Of a stretch of 64,000 nucleotides of DNA, positions 43,642 through 52,404 are shown piece after piece. The stretch is taken from positions 3,862,001 through 3,926,000 of the forward strand of contig NZ_CP017704.1 of the NCBI RefSeq assembly GCF_002243645.1. The letters run 5' to 3'. The notes under the pieces are model-generated. The model saw only the letters and a list, made by a program, of their open reading frames with translations, searched no databases and was not told the origin of the DNA. The position numbers were made by a program, and so were the translations under genes. Each line of letters opens with the position of its first letter. Positions within the stretch are counted from its first letter, which is position 1. This stretch comes from Peribacillus simplex NBRC 15720 = DSM 1321 (lineage in GTDB: Bacteria; Bacillota; Bacilli; Bacillales; DSM-1321).

Positions 43642-44907
43642 TTGAGTACAACGATCAAAGAAGAAAAAGAAACTGCCAGCTTACTTGATTCAACACAGGT
43701 CGTAATCAAGGAGGCGCTGGATAAGCTTGGCTATTCTGAAGAAGTGTTCGAGCTTTTGAAGGAACCTCTTCGGATGCTGACCGTCCGGATTCCAATTAAG
43801 ATGGATGACAATACGACGAAGATTTTCACTGGATACCGTGCCCAGCACAACGATGCTGTCGGTCCGACGAAAGGCGGAATCCGTTTTCATCCCGAAGTCG
43901 ATGAGGAAGAAGTCAAAGCACTTTCAATGTGGATGAGTTTGAAATGCGGAATCGTGAATCTGCCATATGGCGGAGGAAAAGGCGGCATCATCTGTGATCC
44001 GCGCCAAATGTCCATTGGTGAATTGGAAAGGCTTAGCCGCGGATACGTTCGGGCAATCAGCCAAATAGTGGGGCCGACTAAAGATATTCCGGCCCCGGAT
44101 GTTTATACGAATTCACAAATCATGGCATGGATGATGGATGAGTACAGTAGAATAAGAGAACACGATTCTCCTGGTTTCATTACAGGTAAGCCACTGGTAC
44201 TGGGCGGTTCACACGGTAGGGAAAAGGCGACTGCACAAGGTGTCACCATCTGTATCGAGGAAGCGGCAAAGCGTAAGGGCATAGAATTGAAAGGTGCACG
44301 CATCATCGTCCAAGGGTTTGGGAACGCAGGAAGCTTTTTGGCCAAATTCATGCATGATGCAGGTGCAAAAGTGATTGGCATATCGGACGCATATGGTGCC
44401 ATATATAAACCGGATGGTCTGGATATCGATTACTTACTTGATAAAAGGGATAGCTTTGGAACGGTAACGACACTATTCGATAATACAATCACCAATCAGG
44501 AACTTCTGGAACAGGATTGTGATATTTTAGTGCCGGCTGCCATTTCCAATCAAATCACCAAAGAAAATGCACATCTTATCAAAGCCCAAATTGTTGTGGA
44601 GGCAGCGAATGGACCTACCACATTAGAGGCAACCAAGATCTTGACGGAACGCAATGTTCTTCTCGTACCTGATGTATTGGCAAGCTCAGGCGGTGTGACA
44701 GTTTCTTACTTTGAATGGGTTCAAAATAATCAAGGTTATTATTGGGAAGATGCAGAAGTCCAAACCAAATTAAAAGAGTTATTGGTCAATTCATTTAATC
44801 AAGTATATGAAATGTCCGAGACAAGAAAAGTGGATATGAGGCTGGCAGCGTATATGGTGGGTGTCAGAAAAATGGCAGAAGCCTCGATATTCCGCGGCTG
44901 GGTATAA
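43642..44907 (+). CDS. rocG: NAD-specific glutamate dehydrogenase RocG
   Basis: A 421-residue enzyme starting at TTG 43642 behind ATGAGGTGAATTCCA. It follows B. subtilis RocG closely: YRAQHNDAVGPTKGGIRFHP, the active lysine in NLPYGGGKGGI, GPTKDIPAPDVYTN, VQGFGNAGSFLAKF and VEAANGPTT. It deaminates glutamate to 2-oxoglutarate, the last step of arginine/ornithine use. In B. subtilis rocG stands alone with a downstream enhancer; here it is third in the rocA-rocD-rocG unit, which would bring it under the same sigma-54 promoter. Confidence 0.93.
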   Translation: MSTTIKEEKETASLLDSTQVVIKEALDKLGYSEEVFELLKEPLRMLTVRIPIKMDDNTTKIFTGYRAQHNDAVGPTKGGIRFHPEVDEEEVKALSMWMSLKCGIVNLPYGGGKGGIICDPRQMSIGELERLSRGYVRAISQIVGPTKDIPAPDVYTNSQIMAWMMDEYSRIREHDSPGFITGKPLVLGGSHGREKATAQGVTICIEEAAKRKGIELKGARIIVQGFGNAGSFLAKFMHDAGAKVIGISDAYGAIYKPDGLDIDYLLDKRDSFGTVTTLFDNTITNQELLEQDCDILVPAAISNQITKENAHLIKAQIVVEAANGPTTLEATKILTERNVLLVPDVLASSGGVTVSYFEWVQNNQGYYWEDAEVQTKLKELLVNSFNQVYEMSETRKVDMRLAAYMVGVRKMAEASIFRGWV

Positions 44908-44944
44908 GCTTTAGTCTAATAATGGGGAGTGGAGGAGTGATTCC

Positions 44945-45199
44945 GTGTTAAAACCGATTCATACCATCGAGTGTGCTCAGGATGGGACCGTCGAACAAGT
45001 TTACGTTCAAAAGAATTCCTATGTTTATGAATGGGAGAGGCTCTTTTTAGTGAAGACGGAAGATGGGAAATTGATTGATGTTTCAATAGGTGCCAGTGGT
45101 CACATTACTGAAATTAATGTTTCGGCAGGGGATCCTATAAATAGAAAGCTTCCTTTAGCTTTGCTCCAAGACGATTTTATTATAACTGGCTCTGATTGA
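44945..45199 (+). CDS. Small biotin/lipoyl-like domain protein without attachment lysine
   Basis: An 84-residue protein starting at GTG 44945 behind GGGAGTGGAGGAGTGA. The two halves, IECAQDGTVEQVYVQKNSYV and VSIGASGHITEINVSAGDPI, are the paired beta-hairpins of a biotinyl/lipoyl swivel domain. The usual hairpin-turn lysine (MKM or DKA) is absent; the position reads EDGK...DVS instead. It may bind or scaffold a partner rather than carry a cofactor. It lies 37 bases after rocG with no terminator between, so it is probably part of the roc transcript. Function not known. Confidence 0.72.
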   Translation: MLKPIHTIECAQDGTVEQVYVQKNSYVYEWERLFLVKTEDGKLIDVSIGASGHITEINVSAGDPINRKLPLALLQDDFIITGSD

Positions 45200-45206
45200 T
45201 TATAGG

Positions 45207-45260
45207 AAAGAGGGTGTTCCAAAGGCGGAGGTGATTCGGCTTTGGGATGCTCTTTTTTTG
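45207..45260 (+). terminator. Terminator of the roc unit
   Basis: AAGAGGGTGTTCCAAAG pairs imperfectly with CTTTGGGATGCTCTT around about 16 bases, followed by a T-run. Confidence 0.7.
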
Positions 45261-45896
45261 TTGAGATCAAATAAATGGTGATGACAAAGCCAGGAAAAAG
45301 TTTGAAAAGAAAAAACGATGGGGGCTGAGAATTTTTAGCTTTCCAACAGAAGGCACCTAGCAATTATTTCTTGATAGGAGCTGGGAATAAGGAAAAGGGA
45401 ATAACCCATCCCCACTTATCATCCGCGTTTTACTTTTGACGAAGATGCCATGGAGTACGGTGTTAACATTTTTATCAATGCTGTTCGAAAAGATTTTAGG
45501 AAAGAATTAAATGCGTGGCCCGGTCTATCTGGGAGAAGGAAAATAGAACTAGAAAGTACATGACCCAAGATTATAAACGCGCCTTCGCTGACCGTACACC
45601 TTAACAGGGTAGGGTTTCGCGAAGGTATTTTTCATTTGGAAGGGCATATTGCCATATTCCCCTTCATAAACTGTTATGAACAAACAAGCCAATAGACAAT
45701 GGGCCAGAAAGGGGTTGATCATGGCTGCTCGAAACCGGGTAAACAGCTTAATTCTATCTGTGTGTGCTTTCTAGGAATTTAAGCCCGCGGCTTGAATACG
45801 ACGTGAGATAGACATCAAATAAATAGTGGTCTTTCTGAATGTATCCAAATTTTATTCAGAATTCCGCCATTTAAAAAAGGGGAGTTAAATCAGCGT
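45261..45896. other. Gene-poor stretch
   Basis: I find no credible gene in about 635 bases. A short open stretch near 45436-45563 lacks a start and an upstream frame. ACGCGCCTTCGC near 45577 and GCGAAGGT near 45619 could form a weak hairpin followed by ATTTTTC. AAAAAAGGGGAG near the end is the ribosome site of the next gene. Confidence 0.5.
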
Positions 45897-46574
45897 ATGA
45901 GAATCTCAGAATTAAAAAGGAAAGCCCTTCAGTCGTTGGGAGGTAAATGGGGAGTAACTGTTTCGCTTATGTTTCTGTTGTTCTTGATCAACCTCATTTT
46001 CCCTTTAATTGTCGAAGTGATCGGAAGCGGTGGGTTTTCACAATGGCTCATGCAGGAAGAAACACCGTTATGGTCTGATATCTTCAGCTTGGTCTTTTCC
46101 ATTGCCTTAATCCCGCTTACCATTTCAACCACTTGGTTCTACCTGAATTTGGTCAGGGAAGGAAACCCTGATATTCCAGAAGTATTCGCTATCTATAAAG
46201 ATGGAAAAACCTCTTTCAAGCTTATTGGGGCATCCATCTTACAAGCAATTTTCATTTTTTTATGGTCATTATTATTAGTCATTCCGGGTATCATCAAATG
46301 CATCGCCTATTCGCAGCTGTTTTTCTTATTGAAGGATCATCCTGAATACACGGTGCTTGAAGCCATTAAAGAAAGCAGAAAAAGAATGAAGGGCTTGAAA
46401 TGGAAGTATTTCCTTTTGCACCTAAGCTTCATCGGGTGGGGCATCCTTTGTATGTTCACGCTGGGAATTGGTTTACTATGGTTGATTCCTTATTGTGGGA
46501 CAACAATGGCTGCATTCTATACTGAATTAATCGTGCCTCAAGAAGATTTTGACGATCCACAAATAGAGGTATAA
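45897..46574 (+). CDS. DUF975-family membrane protein
   Basis: A 225-residue protein. It begins RISELKRKALQSLGGKWG, typical of DUF975, and has about five or six hydrophobic helices, among them LIVEVIGS and LLLVIPGIIKCIAYSQLFFL. The motif DHPEYTVLEAIKESRKRMKG after the central helices is a family hallmark. Function unknown. The gene stands alone and ends at a hairpin. Confidence 0.82.
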   Translation: MRISELKRKALQSLGGKWGVTVSLMFLLFLINLIFPLIVEVIGSGGFSQWLMQEETPLWSDIFSLVFSIALIPLTISTTWFYLNLVREGNPDIPEVFAIYKDGKTSFKLIGASILQAIFIFLWSLLLVIPGIIKCIAYSQLFFLLKDHPEYTVLEAIKESRKRMKGLKWKYFLLHLSFIGWGILCMFTLGIGLLWLIPYCGTTMAAFYTELIVPQEDFDDPQIEV

Positions 46575-46580
46575 AAGATC

Positions 46581-46609
46581 AACCGATAGCAATTGGCTAT
46601 CGGTTTTTT
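46581..46609 (+). terminator. Terminator after the DUF975 gene
   Basis: AACCGATAGC and GCTATCGGTT form a stem with loop AATTG and a T-run. Confidence 0.9.
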
Positions 46610-46705
46610 ATACCTTAATTCCTGATTAACTTTAAAAAGGTTAAATTGTTCATTTTGCCTGGTGTATAATAGAATACTGAGAATGCCATTTAGGGGGATT
46701 ACATA

Positions 46706-46885
46706 GTGAGTGGTTTTAATATTGCGGATCTGATATACCAATTGTTTTGCCTTGTATTTCTAATTCTGATCATCGTGGGGACCGTATCTCTTTTCCGTTC
46801 CATGAAGCATCGTAAAACCAGACTGGATATCATGGAAAAGAAAATGGATGATTTACATGAACTGATTAAAAGGGGCAAAAATTGA
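46706..46885 (+). CDS. Small one-helix membrane protein (DUF4083-like)
   Basis: A 59-residue protein starting at GTG 46706 behind TTTAGGGGGATTACATA. After SGFNIADLIYQ comes a single hydrophobic helix (LFCLVFLILIIVGTVSLF), then a basic stretch (RSMKHRKTR) and an amphipathic helix (LDIMEKKMDDLHELIKRG). This order is typical of the small DUF4083 membrane proteins of Bacillus. Function unknown. TATAAT at 46665-46670 is a possible -10 box. A terminator follows. Confidence 0.72.
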   Translation: MSGFNIADLIYQLFCLVFLILIIVGTVSLFRSMKHRKTRLDIMEKKMDDLHELIKRGKN

Positions 46886-46907
46886 CGGCTACAGTGCAGC
46901 CGTTCAG

Positions 46908-46956
46908 ACTGTAGACAAACTCGAAGAAAAGCGAGTTTGCCTGCAGTTTTTTTTTT
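46908..46956 (+). terminator. Terminator after the small membrane protein
   Basis: CAAACTCG and CGAGTTTG form a stem around AAGAAAAG, extended by ACTG/CAGT pairs, followed by a run of T. Confidence 0.85.
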
Positions 46957-46977
46957 TGAAAAACGTTCTAGTTAATT

Positions 46978-47095
46978 GGAACGGAAGGTACGAGACTCCT
47001 GCGGGAAAGCGTGTCCAAGGGAGACCCCGCAGGCGAGCGCCGACGAGGCTCCCGGACAGCCCGCGGAAAGCGAGTGCCTGGAGTGGAAATCAACG
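46978..47095. repeat. GC-rich structured intergenic repeat
   Basis: This stretch reads GAGACTCCTGCGGGAAAGCG, then GAGACCCCGCAGGCGAGCGC and CCCGCGGAAAGCGAG, ending TGGAGTGGAAATCAACG. CCTGCGGG and CCCGCAGG form a stem. I recall near-identical blocks between genes in many Bacillaceae genomes, but know no name or function. Confidence 0.7.
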
Positions 47096-47313
47096 ATCAG
47101 ATTTACAAACCCTCAAAAAAAACGTTCCAGCTGATTTCAGAAATCCGCTCCCATTCCGCCGACTGTCTGCCAAGCCTCATCAAAGCAAGCGTCTGTGGGG
47201 TCTCGGCTAGCCAGTTTAAGGATTTCATTATATATAAAATAGTGAAAATTCATGAAGGATAACCAAGTCTTCTTTAATAATCATCGTATTTTGTCTACAA
47301 ACTGGACGGCTGC

Positions 47314-47697
47314 AACGTGGAGTCATTCCGATTTAAACTCCGGCAATTATAAAAAAATATCTATACTGAAATAACTTAGTGAAAAGCACTGTCTCCGAAT
47401 TTGAAAAAGAGGATTGGATTTTAAGCATCAATTGAGAGACATAAAAAAATAGAAAAAGAAAGGGAATTGTCAAAAATAAGCAGTTTTACATAGGGTTGTT
47501 GGGATTGTGGGGCAAATTTCATGTTTGGCTGCTGGTATGGAAGATGCATGGTTTGTTGCGGGACTTTACCCTATAATGGAATAGATGTGTATTTAAGGAT
47601 TTGGTGAAAAAGTCTATCAGGAATGCTCGACCCTATAACAAATCGACTGAGATGGGAATGCTGAACATTCGTCCTTTTGTTAGGTAACTTTTGAGAA
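47314..47697. other. Non-coding gap before the cytochrome P450 gene
   Basis: No gene, strong hairpin or clear promoter is seen in about 380 bases. Confidence 0.5.
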
Positions 47698-47715
47698 GTG
47701 GGAGGAGTCGGTATC

Positions 47716-48951
47716 ATGAAAGAAATTATTGCAGTAAAAGAAATTACTAAGTTTAAAACACGGACGGAGGAATTTAGTCCGTACGCTTGGTGTAAACAGA
47801 TGCTAGAAAATGACCCGGTGAGTTATCACGAAGAAACGGATACGTGGAATGTTTTTAAATATGAAGATGTGAAGCGGGTTCTCAGTGATTATAAACATTT
47901 TTCGAGTGTTCGGAAACGGACTACCATATCGGTTGGAACGGATAGTGATGAAGGTTCTGTACCTGAAAAGATCCAAATCACTGAAGCCGATCCACCAGAG
48001 CATAGAAAACGCCGTTCACTGCTGGCCGCAGCATTCACACCTAGAAGTCTTCAAAACTGGGAACCTCGCATTCAGGAAATTGCAGATGAATTGATTGGAG
48101 AAATGGATGAGGAAACGGAAATCGATATTGTGCAATCATTGGCGAGTCCGCTTCCGATCATTGTCATGTCGGATTTGATGGGCGTTCCCTCGAAAGATCG
48201 TTTATTGTTTAAGAAATGGGTGGATATCTTATTCCTTCCTTTTGATATAGAAAAACAAGAAGAAGTAAATGAATTGAAGCAAGTGGCAGCAAAAGAATAC
48301 TATCAGTATTTGTATCCGATTGTTGTGCAAAAACGATTAAACCCGGCAGATGATATCATCTCAGATCTATTGAAGTCAGAAGTGGATGGGGAAATGTTTA
48401 CGGATGATGAGGTTGTCCGGACGACCATGCTGATTTTAGGAGCGGGGGTCGAGACAACAAGTCATTTACTGGCCAATAGCTTTTATTCCCTGCTATATGA
48501 TGACAAAGAAGTTTATCAAGAGTTACATGAAAACCTGGATTTGGTTCCGCAGGCGGTCGAAGAAATGCTTCGTTTCCGATTCAACCTTATTAAATTGGAT
48601 CGCACCGTAAAGGAAGATAACGATCTATTGGGAGTGGAATTGAAAGAAGGGGATAGCGTGGTTGTTTGGATGAGTGCAGCTAATTTGGACGAAGAGATGT
48701 TTGAAGACGCCTTCACCCTTAATATCCACCGCCCTAACAATAAGAAACATCTAACCTTCGGAAATGGCCCTCATTTCTGCCTGGGAGCGCCGCTAGCCAG
48801 GCTGGAAGCAAAGATTGCGCTTACTACATTCCTGAAGAAATTCAAGCATATTGAATCAATGCCATCGTTCCAGTTAGAAGAGAATCTTACCGATTCAGCG
48901 ACCGGGCAAACATTGACATCACTACCGCTTAAGGCATTCCGTACGGTTTAA
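47716..48951 (+). CDS. Cytochrome P450 monooxygenase
   Basis: A 411-residue soluble class I bacterial P450. The I-helix shows ILGAGVETTSHLLAN near residue 245 (acid-alcohol pair Glu-Thr), the K-helix AVEEMLRFR (ExxR), and the heme loop HLTFGNGPHFCLGAPLARLE with ligand Cys355. EADPPEHRKRRSLLAAAFTP near residue 92 is the usual C-helix region. It probably hydroxylates fatty acids, terpenoids or foreign compounds, as CYP107/109-type Bacillus enzymes do; the substrate is unknown. No ferredoxin or reductase gene is adjacent. I start at ATG 47716 behind GTGGGAGGAGTCGGTATC. Confidence 0.93.
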   Translation: MKEIIAVKEITKFKTRTEEFSPYAWCKQMLENDPVSYHEETDTWNVFKYEDVKRVLSDYKHFSSVRKRTTISVGTDSDEGSVPEKIQITEADPPEHRKRRSLLAAAFTPRSLQNWEPRIQEIADELIGEMDEETEIDIVQSLASPLPIIVMSDLMGVPSKDRLLFKKWVDILFLPFDIEKQEEVNELKQVAAKEYYQYLYPIVVQKRLNPADDIISDLLKSEVDGEMFTDDEVVRTTMLILGAGVETTSHLLANSFYSLLYDDKEVYQELHENLDLVPQAVEEMLRFRFNLIKLDRTVKEDNDLLGVELKEGDSVVVWMSAANLDEEMFEDAFTLNIHRPNNKKHLTFGNGPHFCLGAPLARLEAKIALTTFLKKFKHIESMPSFQLEENLTDSATGQTLTSLPLKAFRTV

Positions 48952-48956
48952 AAACG

Positions 48957-48994
48957 AAAAAACCTTGTGCACTAACCTGCATAAGGTTTTTTTC
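48957..48994 (+). terminator. Terminator after the P450 gene
   Basis: AAAACCTTGTGC pairs with GCATAAGGTTTT (one mismatch), followed by TTTC. Confidence 0.87.
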
Positions 48995-49242
48995 TTGTTA
49001 GTAGGGAAGCATGGCATACATGTTGAATGGTATGCGTTAAATAGGAAATCTATAGTAACCCGAAGTTGAGGAGACAATGACGAATAGAGTAGTATGATAA
49101 AGTAGAAAATTTTGTGCCAAGGCATGTTCCCCGAATTAGGTTGGCGGGCGATGAAGCAATTACATTCACCATGCGATGAAGAAGATATGATAAAATAGAA
49201 ATTTCCATATGAAACGGTTTTAAAAAGTGAAAGGATGTTATT

Positions 49243-49893
49243 ATGAAATTAAAGCAGCAATTAACCATTGCATTTATAATAAGTGTACTTTCTTTAATCG
49301 GGTTCAGTTTCATGGCATTTACCATAAGTGCAAATGAATACCTGAAATTTGATGAAGATGTCATTTCCTTGGTGCAGGGATGGGAGTCTCCTCTTCTGAC
49401 GGACATCATGAAGTTCTTTACCTACATAGGTTCTACCGGTTCCCTGATCATCCTTTCTTTGGTCATTTTGTTTTTCTTATATAGGGTTTTGAAGCATCGT
49501 TTGGAACTTGTCCTATTCACTGCAGTCATGGTTGGTTCACCTCTTCTCAATTTGATGGTTAAGCTATTCTTTCAACGCGCCCGGCCTGATTTACATCGAC
49601 TCATCGAAATAGGGGGGTACAGTTTCCCTAGTGGACATGCCATGAATGCATTTTCTTTATACGGTATTCTTACATTTCTGCTATGGCGTCACATTAGGGC
49701 TAGGTGGGCAAGGATTCTATTGATTCTGTTCAGCATGATGATGATTCTCTCGATAGGTATAAGCCGAATATATTTAGGGGTCCATTATCCTAGTGATATC
49801 ATTGCCGGATATTTGGCGGGTGGTTGTTGGATTGCGATTTCCATTTGGTTTTTCCAAAGGTATCAAGACCGGCGGAAGAACAAAGATCGTTAA
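49243..49893 (+). CDS. PAP2-family phosphatase (lipid or undecaprenyl phosphate type)
   Basis: A 216-residue protein with six helices and the complete three-part signature: KLFFQRARP near residue 107, YSFPSGHAM near 126 and SRIYLGVHYPSDIIAGYL near 168. Such enzymes dephosphorylate phosphatidic acid, phosphatidylglycerophosphate or undecaprenyl diphosphate at the outer membrane face. It starts behind AAAGGATGTTATT. The DedA gene follows after 83 bases; both act on membrane lipids and may share a transcript. It is not close to the smaller PAP2 protein at 0.9 kb. Confidence 0.9.
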   Translation: MKLKQQLTIAFIISVLSLIGFSFMAFTISANEYLKFDEDVISLVQGWESPLLTDIMKFFTYIGSTGSLIILSLVILFFLYRVLKHRLELVLFTAVMVGSPLLNLMVKLFFQRARPDLHRLIEIGGYSFPSGHAMNAFSLYGILTFLLWRHIRARWARILLILFSMMMILSIGISRIYLGVHYPSDIIAGYLAGGCWIAISIWFFQRYQDRRKNKDR

Positions 49894-49976
49894 TAAAGGG
49901 AGCAAGGTTATTGCAAGATAAGCAGCCGGCAGGTAACAAGTCAGCTGTTGATTCAAGAAAGTTAGGAGCGTATTAA

Positions 49977-50588
49977 ATGGAAAACTGGATTACGGAATTC
50001 ATGAATGATTTTGGGTATATGGGAATCTTTCTATTAATAGCATTGGAAAATATTTTCCCGCCGATCCCGTCTGAGGTCATTCTTACTTTTGGCGGTTTCA
50101 TGACGACAACAGCGAATATGACGATTATGGGCGTCGTGATCGCATCGACTATAGGGTCAGTGGCAGGGGCAGTCGTCCTTTATGGAATTGGTTTACTTCT
50201 TGATGTTAAGGTCATTGAAAAGTTCGTGGAAAGATGGGGCCATATTCTTAGGTTAACGGTATCGGACGTCCATAAGGCGAATTCATGGTTTGACAAGTAT
50301 GGGGCATGGACCGTGTTTTTCTGTAGACTGGTACCGCTGATCAGAAGCTTGATCTCGATTCCAGCAGGCATGTCCCATATGAGCTTTTGGCTCTTTCTGC
50401 TTTACACAACATCCGGAACATTAATTTGGAACATCATCTTAGTGAATATCGGGGCAGCTGTTGGATCTTCGTGGGAAGATATTGTAGGGTATATGGACAT
50501 TTATTCAAACATCGTTTATGCGATATTGGCATTGCTATTCATTACTTTCGTTGTTTTGATTTTTAGAAGGAATAAAGGCAAAGTATAA
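49977..50588 (+). CDS. DedA-family membrane protein
   Basis: A 203-residue protein of the DedA/VTT family. Signatures are ALENIFPPIPSEVILTFGGF near residue 22, FDKYGAWTVFFCRLVPLIRS near 102 and IPAGMSHMSFWLFLLYT. DedA proteins are thought to be lipid scramblases; some recycle the carrier lipid undecaprenyl phosphate. The start ATG follows GTTAGGAGCGTATTAA. Confidence 0.9.
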   Translation: MENWITEFMNDFGYMGIFLLIALENIFPPIPSEVILTFGGFMTTTANMTIMGVVIASTIGSVAGAVVLYGIGLLLDVKVIEKFVERWGHILRLTVSDVHKANSWFDKYGAWTVFFCRLVPLIRSLISIPAGMSHMSFWLFLLYTTSGTLIWNIILVNIGAAVGSSWEDIVGYMDIYSNIVYAILALLFITFVVLIFRRNKGKV

Positions 50589-50651
50589 TCTCAGTTTAGT
50601 TGATTGGCCGTTCGAATCGGCACTTTCATTACATAACCGAATATGAACACC

Positions 50652-50679
50652 AAAGGCTGTCATTGCGACAGCCTTTTTC
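50652..50679 (+). terminator. Terminator after the dedA gene
   Basis: AAAGGCTGTC and GACAGCCTTT form a perfect stem with ATTGC loop and T-run. Confidence 0.92.
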
Positions 50680-50766
50680 TTATGGAAGGAAGAGACAGAA
50701 CTCAGAATAAAGGGGGAGTGCTTTGGACAAAATGAGTGAAACGAAAAAGGAATGAGGTTCGGTGCT

Positions 50767-52404
50767 ATGGCTTCTTTTTTCAAACAAAAGAGACAAGTGA
50801 AGCAACGTGAAAAGAAAAAGGAAGATGAAAGTCAATCCAAAAGCAAAACGCCTGATTATATAGAAAGTTCCATTGCAGCAAATCTGGAAAACGTGAAGAA
50901 AAAGACGGGAAACAGTCCGGACATCATTATCCGAACGTTGAAAATCGGTCAAAATCCGGAGATAAAAACGACTATTTTGTATGTGCAGGGTCTGATTGAT
51001 AATCCAAGCGTTACGGACTTTTTAATTGAGTCAATCATGAAAAATCCTCATCTATCAGAAAAAATACTTCCACAAGAAGCATTGGATATAATCTCTGAAG
51101 ACGTGGTTTCCCTCGGTGGTGTAGAAACCGTCAAGGATTGGGAAAAATTGTTTTTGTCATTATTATCAGGGGACAGCATCATTTTTGTTGATGGTATAAA
51201 CATCGCCCTGGTTGCCAGTACAAGAGGAGGAGAAAAGCGCTCGATTCAGGAACCAAGCACGCATTTGACTGTCCGGGGATCAAGAGAAGGGTTTACGGAA
51301 TCGAATGGAACAAACATCGCCATGTTACGCCGGATCATCAATACACCGGATTTATGGATAGAGTCGATGAAAATAGGCACGGTGACAAAAACGGACGTTT
51401 CCATCATGTATATAAATGGAATTGTTAAAGAAGAGATTGTCGAGGAGGTCAAGAAGCGCTTAAATCGAATTAACATCGATAGCATTCTTGAATCAGGATA
51501 TATTGAACAATTGATAGAAGACCAGGTCATGACCCCATTCCCAACCCTTAACCATACAGAAAGACCGGATATGGTCGCAGGAAACCTTCTGGAAGGAAGA
51601 GTGGCGATATTCGTTAATGGAACGCCTTTTGTCCTGGTGGCACCGGCAATATTTGTACAGTTTTTCCAATCTGTCGAAGACTACTATAATCGCTTCGACA
51701 TTGCTTCAGCCACACGTTTTTTACGGATCATCGTTTTCATTATTTCTATAGTCGGGCCAGCTGTCTATGTTGCAGCCACGACTTTTCATCAGGAAATGAT
51801 CCCAACGAAGTTGCTGATCATTGTAGCGGCCCAAAGGGAAACGGTTCCTTTGCCTGCCGTCATTGAAGCGCTTCTCATGGAAATGACCTTTGAAATATTA
51901 CGGGAAGCAAGTCTTCGGATGCCAAAGGCTGTTGGTTCGACCATGTCCATTGTCGGAGCATTGGTCATCGGGCAGGCGGCTGTCCAGGCTGGTATCGTAT
52001 CGCCGGCAATGGTCATCATCGTCTCGATCACGGCGATTGCCAGTTTTGCAACTCCTTCTTATTCCATAGCCATATCTGCCCGCATTGTGCGGTTCGGATT
52101 CATCATTTGTGCCGGCACTTTAGGTTTTTATGGGATGATTTTAGCCTTTATCGTCCTTATTGTCCATTTATGCAGCCTGCGTTCACTTGGAGTTCCTTAT
52201 ATGACACCGCTCGCCCCTCTGAATCCGGAAGGGTTGGGCGACACATTCTTCAGAAGACCTATGTGGGCCTTTAAGGAAAGGCCAAAATTTATAACCAACG
52301 AAAATAATCTGATAAGGGAAGGCGAAAATCAAAGACCCCTACCTCCAGAATCGCGCGGAATGAAAACTTCTGACGAGAAAAAAGGTGAAGGCAATGAATC
52401 GTAA
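50767..52404 (+). CDS. Spore germinant receptor A subunit (GerKA/GerBA type)
   Basis: A 545-residue A subunit of a Ger receptor. The hydrophilic N-terminal domain (1-300) includes LVEGRVAIFVNGTPFVLVAP-like text near 285; several helices follow (320-460), with QREGVPFP-like RETVPLPAVIEALLMEMTFE and REASLRMPKAVGSTMSIVGA, both diagnostic of GerA proteins. The C-terminal tail (480-545) is hydrophilic. These proteins sit in the inner spore membrane and take part in sensing a germinant. ATG 50767 is chosen behind GAGGTTCGGTGCT; ATG 50752 lacks spacing. Order in the operon is A, C, B and a small fourth protein. Confidence 0.92.
   Translation: MASFFKQKRQVKQREKKKEDESQSKSKTPDYIESSIAANLENVKKKTGNSPDIIIRTLKIGQNPEIKTTILYVQGLIDNPSVTDFLIESIMKNPHLSEKILPQEALDIISEDVVSLGGVETVKDWEKLFLSLLSGDSIIFVDGINIALVASTRGGEKRSIQEPSTHLTVRGSREGFTESNGTNIAMLRRIINTPDLWIESMKIGTVTKTDVSIMYINGIVKEEIVEEVKKRLNRINIDSILESGYIEQLIEDQVMTPFPTLNHTERPDMVAGNLLEGRVAIFVNGTPFVLVAPAIFVQFFQSVEDYYNRFDIASATRFLRIIVFIISIVGPAVYVAATTFHQEMIPTKLLIIVAAQRETVPLPAVIEALLMEMTFEILREASLRMPKAVGSTMSIVGALVIGQAAVQAGIVSPAMVIIVSITAIASFATPSYSIAISARIVRFGFIICAGTLGFYGMILAFIVLIVHLCSLRSLGVPYMTPLAPLNPEGLGDTFFRRPMWAFKERPKFITNENNLIREGENQRPLPPESRGMKTSDEKKGEGNES

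Larger units (their letters stand above)
46895..47313. mobile_element. MITE-like element bounded by 25-bp imperfect inverted repeats
   Basis: The 25 bases at 46895-46919 (TGCAGCCGT...TGTAGACAAA) recur inverted at 47289-47313 with three mismatches. Between them are a terminator hairpin and a GC-rich structured repeat (46978-47095). Long spurious open frames cross it, but none has a ribosome site. The length (419 bases), inverted ends and lack of a transposase suggest a non-autonomous element; I could not identify a target-site duplication. Confidence 0.45.

Noticed and set aside
45436..45563. Open stretch of about 40 codons in the gene-poor region (ending RKIELEST)
   Set aside because: A stop lies just upstream of its frame, there is no ribosome site, and I recognise no family.
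46956..47262. Two overlapping plus-strand frames across the GC-rich repeat
   Set aside because: They begin without ribosome sites and their sequence follows the structured repeat and inverted ends, not a protein.
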